Positions 5,816 to 8,685 of a DNA stretch of 8,685 bases are shown piece after piece; position 1 is the first letter of the stretch, and every line of letters begins with the position of its first letter. This DNA is from Planctomycetota bacterium (GTDB lineage: Bacteria; Planctomycetota; UBA11346): contig SLQH01000213.1 in NCBI GenBank assembly GCA_007131555.1, positions 1 to 8,685 of the forward strand. The letters run 5' to 3'. The notes beneath the pieces were generated by a model. That model ran no database searches. It saw only the letters and a list, made by a program, of their open reading frames with translations, and was not told where the DNA came from. The translations under genes and the position numbers were made by a program.

Positions 5816-6877
5816 ATGAAGAAGCTCGTAGTACTGGCGCTGATTGCGGGCGGCCTGTGGTATGCCTGGAACCGCGGCTGGCTGGGGGCGACAGCAGATG
5901 ACGCCCAGGATCCGGTCGCCTCGGCCCAGGATGGCATCGCCATCGACGGTGATGACCTGCAGCTCGACACCCCGCCCCAATCTGGCAATGACAGCCAACC
6001 TCCGGCCAATGAGGGCCAGCGCGGCAGCCTGCCGCCCGATCTCGCCAAACGCATGGCCAGAGCCGATGCCGAATGGAAACGCCTGGTCGAGGCCGGCGAA
6101 GATCCGACCCTGCATCGTCAGGCCCCATCCCTGGCCCGCATCTACAGTGACGCCCTGATGGCGACCTACAATGACCCGACCCTGGCCAGCCTGCAACGAC
6201 GCCTGATCGACACGCGTCTGACTCCCCTCGGCGACCGCCTGTTCTTCTCACGTTTCATCCCCGATGACCCCAATCTGCCGATGTTTGTCCGTCATATCGT
6301 CAGTTCCGGTGAAAACCCAGACAGGATCGGTCGCCAGTACGGCATGTCGGCCGAGCATGTCATGCTGGTCAACGACATCGACGATCCCCGCCGTCTGCGG
6401 GCCGGCGATCCGCTCAAGGTCATCAATGTCAAGGAGGACGGCTTCTTCATCCACGTCAGCAAGAGCCAGTTCACCCTCGACTTCTTCATCTGCGGCCTGT
6501 TCGCCCGGCGCTATCCGGTAGGCATCGGTCACCCCGAAACCCCGACCCCGGTCGGCCGGGCCCGCATCGACCTGCGTGAATGGCATCCGCAGTGGACCAC
6601 CCCCGAAGGCCAGGTCCTGCCCTACGGACACCCTGACAACATCCTGGGGCCGGTGTGGCTGCGCCTCAAGCAGGCTGAGATCAACCAGGGCGGCATCGGC
6701 ATCCACGGCTTTGACGGTGATCCCGATCAGGCTGTGCGGGTCCGTGGCTCCAACGGCTGTGTGCGCATGCGCAACGACGATGCGATCCAGGTGTACAGGA
6801 TGCTCACCCGGGTGCAGTACGACAGCAACGGCGCTCTGCTGCAACGGGCGCCGATGTGGGTCCGGATCGTCGAGTAG
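5816..6877 (+). CDS. LysM-containing L,D-transpeptidase (YkuD family)
   Basis: A 353-residue envelope enzyme. L,D-transpeptidases link peptidoglycan stem peptides through diaminopimelate or attach proteins to them, using an active-site cysteine. Residues 1-19 (MKKLVVLALIAGGLWYAW) form a signal anchor or uncleaved membrane helix. Residues about 25-72 are an acidic, Pro/Gln-rich linker, followed by a helical segment (73-145). A LysM-like module spans about 157-204 (VRHIVSSGENPDRIGRQYG to the LRAGDPLKVIN end), which should bind the glycan. The YkuD catalytic domain covers about 208-353, with His297 in GIHGFDG and Cys315 in RGSNGCVRMRNDD, matching the HG...S-x-G-C-x-R signature. AAGAGGAG 5 bases before the ATG makes the start secure. 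Its separate upstream gap suggests transcription independent of metG-dus. This domain order is common in planctomycete genomes, from memory. Confidence 0.92.
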   Translation: MKKLVVLALIAGGLWYAWNRGWLGATADDAQDPVASAQDGIAIDGDDLQLDTPPQSGNDSQPPANEGQRGSLPPDLAKRMARADAEWKRLVEAGEDPTLHRQAPSLARIYSDALMATYNDPTLASLQRRLIDTRLTPLGDRLFFSRFIPDDPNLPMFVRHIVSSGENPDRIGRQYGMSAEHVMLVNDIDDPRRLRAGDPLKVINVKEDGFFIHVSKSQFTLDFFICGLFARRYPVGIGHPETPTPVGRARIDLREWHPQWTTPEGQVLPYGHPDNILGPVWLRLKQAEINQGGIGIHGFDGDPDQAVRVRGSNGCVRMRNDDAIQVYRMLTRVQYDSNGALLQRAPMWVRIVE

Positions 6878-7031
6878 ACCGCTACCGACAGCAAGCTGTT
6901 GATAAGGGCATTTCAACAAACTGCCCAAGGCAATCACGATCATTCCTTGTTCTGATGCAGCAACCTTTAGGGTGGATTGTATCGTTGCAGTGCACGACGA
7001 CTGCATGTCACCCTCTGCCCACAAAGGTTGT
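6878..7031 (+). other. Intergenic leader with small inverted repeats
   Basis: This 154-bp gap is richer in A and T than the genes around it. It holds ACAGC-AA-GCTGT about 10 bases past the L,D-transpeptidase stop, and GGGCA/TGCCC around an 11-base loop (about 6907-6927). Neither is followed by a T-run, so a terminator is only possible. Further on is a perfect 6-bp dyad TGCAGT-8 bases-ACTGCA (6986-7005), 27 bases before the next start codon. AAAGG at 7023-7027 is the likely ribosome binding site. No promoter of good quality could be picked. Confidence 0.4.
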
Positions 7032-8489
7032 ATGATGTTGCGTTGCTTGATGTGCATGGTGCTGGTGTTGTTGGGTACCGCCTGTAGCGATCCTGAGGCA
7101 CCGCCAGCACCAGACATTGTTGAAGATGCCGGCACAGAGGTGGACGCCCAACCAAGCCCGCCGCGTGACGATGATGTCGTCCCGGCAGAGCCGGTCACCC
7201 CGCCACCTGAGCCACAAGACGACCTGTCCAGTACAGAACCGGACCCATCGCCGGATCTGCAGCAGACCCTGGCCAGAATCAAGGCCCTGCGTGATGAAGG
7301 ACGGTTCACCGAAGCCCGACACATCGCCCAGCGCAGGGCAGAAACGGGTGACAATGCCGTACAAGGGCAATTGGACGAACAGATCGCCGTCCTGCGCCGC
7401 CTTGAGCAACAAGCCGTTCCCGTGACCGAGGCCATCAATCTGCTGGGCGGCAATGCCATCGAACAGCGCCGCGGGCGACGCATGCTGCTGGATGGCGGCC
7501 TGGCTGGGCGGATCCTGCTCGCCCAAGCAGTCCGCAATGCCGCCCCGTCAATTGCCGATCAGGCCGTCACCTTGCTGGTGATCCTGCATCACACCGAGGC
7601 CTATCCGGCCCTGGTCGACCGCTTCCTGACGCTTGATGAAGACGACGAAGACGCCGTCCAACTGGCGGAAAGCCTTCATGCCGCCATGGAAGCCATGGCC
7701 CCGGCGGTGGCGACAGAACTCCTCCAAGCACAGGTAGTGCGCATACTGCGACAGATCACGGCTGATCCTGTCGCAGACCCACGCATACGGCTTGATCAAC
7801 ATATCAACAGCCTGCTATCGCTTGTCCCGGAGGCCTTGTTCGCCACTGTTCTGGCGCAGGTCCAGAACATGGCTCCAGAGCATGTCGTCGGGCTGTTGCC
7901 AGGTCTAGGCGCAGGGCTCTACCAGCTTGACGATCCCCAACAGCAGATGCAGGAGGAACTCCGCGCAATCATGAACGCCGCCGCCAAGGCCCTGAGCACC
8001 AGCGATGAAGACGATCCCCGGCGTGCGACCTTGTTCCACGCCGCCGCCAATCTGCGCGATGAAGATCTGCTGACGAGCCTCATGCAGGAGACCGGAACCT
8101 TCGCCGGCAGCCTGCCGAATCTACCGCCGGGCTGGGTCGGCACCGACATCGGCGCCATCGAGAAACCCGGCACGGCCACATTTGAGGATGGACGCTTCGT
8201 GATCCAGGGTTGCGGTGCCAACATATGGGGCGAACGTGACGGCCTGTATTTCGTGTCCCGCAAGATCACGGGGGATGTCAGCCTGACCACACGCCTCGTC
8301 AGTCAGGAACGAGTGCATGACTGGACCAAATCCGGCCTGATGATCCGTCGCTCATTACGTGGCAATGCCGCCCACGCCATGATCGTACTCTCGCCACGCC
8401 GCCACCGACTGGCCTTCCAATATCGATCCGAAGATGGCGGCAGCACCAGTGGCGCAGAGACCTCCAACGACCATGAGCCGCCAGTATGA
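7032..8489 (+). CDS. Lipoprotein with helical repeat region and DUF1349-like domain, frameshifted
   Basis: 485 residues as read, up to a premature TGA. The N-terminus (MMLRCLMCMVLVLLGTAC) is a lipoprotein signal with Cys18 as the probable lipidated residue. Residues about 19-75 are a Pro/Asp/Glu-rich linker. About 76-350 is all alpha-helical, Ala/Leu/Gln-rich, and looks like HEAT-type or TPR-like solenoid without a sequence match I can name. From about 365 (LPPGWVGTDIGA...) a concanavalin A-like beta-sandwich of the DUF1349 type begins, with WGERDGLYFVS, RVHDWTKSGLMIR and LAFQYRSEDGG. The domain stops halfway, and its remaining strands are encoded in the next frame, so one base seems to be missing at 8487-8489. 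Start: AAAGG at 7023-7027 serves ATG 7032 or 7035; a GTG at 6972 is also in frame but would bury the signal peptide. Function unknown; carbohydrate or cell-surface binding is a guess from the fold. Confidence 0.8.
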   Translation: MMLRCLMCMVLVLLGTACSDPEAPPAPDIVEDAGTEVDAQPSPPRDDDVVPAEPVTPPPEPQDDLSSTEPDPSPDLQQTLARIKALRDEGRFTEARHIAQRRAETGDNAVQGQLDEQIAVLRRLEQQAVPVTEAINLLGGNAIEQRRGRRMLLDGGLAGRILLAQAVRNAAPSIADQAVTLLVILHHTEAYPALVDRFLTLDEDDEDAVQLAESLHAAMEAMAPAVATELLQAQVVRILRQITADPVADPRIRLDQHINSLLSLVPEALFATVLAQVQNMAPEHVVGLLPGLGAGLYQLDDPQQQMQEELRAIMNAAAKALSTSDEDDPRRATLFHAAANLRDEDLLTSLMQETGTFAGSLPNLPPGWVGTDIGAIEKPGTATFEDGRFVIQGCGANIWGERDGLYFVSRKITGDVSLTTRLVSQERVHDWTKSGLMIRRSLRGNAAHAMIVLSPRRHRLAFQYRSEDGGSTSGAETSNDHEPPV

Positions 8490-8685
8490 TACGCCTGCAA
8501 CGGCAGGGTCAGGACATCACCGCCAGTCACTCCACGAACGGCGAGGAATGGCACGATATGGGCACCATCACCCTGGACCTGGGCGCACAATGCTACATTG
8601 GTCTGGCCGTCTCCAGTCGCCGAACCGGCTCCCTCTGCGAAACCGTCTTTGAGATCCCATTCAGCGACCTGTTCGTATCAGGCGA
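8486..8685 (+). pseudogene. Out-of-frame 3' part of the DUF1349-like lipoprotein, cut by window edge
   Basis: Reading from 8486, this frame gives IRLQRQGQDITASHSTNGEEW, followed by an IGLAVSSRRTG segment and a VFEIPFSDLFVSG segment. These are the strands that normally complete a DUF1349-type domain (compare the family pattern WxRLxRxGxxFTAYxSxDGxxW ... YIGLAVTS). It stays open to the window end. Restoring one G (GTA-TGA-TAC to GTA-TGG-ATA) would join it in frame to the preceding gene and give the Trp expected before IRL. The ATG at 8486 overlaps the TGA as ATGA, so reinitiation is formally possible, but it would split a single domain. Confidence 0.7.

Noticed and set aside
6248..7537. 429-codon minus-strand open frame spanning the L,D-transpeptidase end and the next gene
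   Set aside because: It crosses two well-supported plus-strand genes and the gap between them, and reads like an antisense shadow.
8486..8489. Programmed ribosomal frameshifting at the end of the DUF1349-like gene
   Set aside because: No slippery sequence or following structured stem is apparent at the junction; a simple one-base deletion explains it better.

Overview
The window reads like GC-rich chromosomal DNA from a Gram-negative-type bacterium. Two predicted lipoproteins and an L,D-transpeptidase with a LysM module point to an envelope with peptidoglycan and secretion machinery. The set of families (a HEAT-like/DUF1349 lipoprotein, a LysM-YkuD L,D-transpeptidase, a lipoprotein transglutaminase, a divergent MetRS-like enzyme) recalls Planctomycetota or a related PVC-type lineage. 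That is an impression from family composition and was not tested. No phage, plasmid, IS, CRISPR, rRNA or tRNA gene was seen.

Layout. Bases 1-377 hold no recognisable gene but contain an inverted pair of REP-like palindromes. On the minus strand follow a transglutaminase-like lipoprotein (378-1856) and, upstream of it, ribonuclease HI (2163-2657). Between these two genes is a comparatively AT-rich promoter region and a 119-bp nested inverted repeat that resembles a dispersed intergenic element. Divergent from rnhA, on the plus strand, a MetRS-like class I tRNA ligase (2759-4687) overlaps a tRNA-dihydrouridine synthase (4677-5666) by 11 bases, forming a two-gene tRNA operon. After a 149-bp gap comes a LysM-YkuD L,D-transpeptidase (5816-6877). 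After another 154-bp gap comes a lipoprotein with an alpha-helical middle and a C-terminal DUF1349-type beta-sandwich domain (7032-8489), which is broken by an apparent one-base frameshift and continues in another frame to the window edge.

How the genes work together. MetRS-like ligase and Dus both act on tRNA and are probably translationally coupled. RNase HI is a housekeeping nucleic-acid enzyme. The transglutaminase lipoprotein, the L,D-transpeptidase and the DUF1349 lipoprotein are envelope proteins in separate transcription units. Nothing suggests a defence or biosynthetic cluster.

The points most worth following up are: (1) the MetRS-like enzyme keeps its ATP-binding signatures but has lost most residues that E. 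coli MetRS uses for methionine and for the anticodon, and carries an insertion of about 60 residues; (2) the frameshift in the DUF1349 domain; (3) the two intergenic palindromic repeat families.
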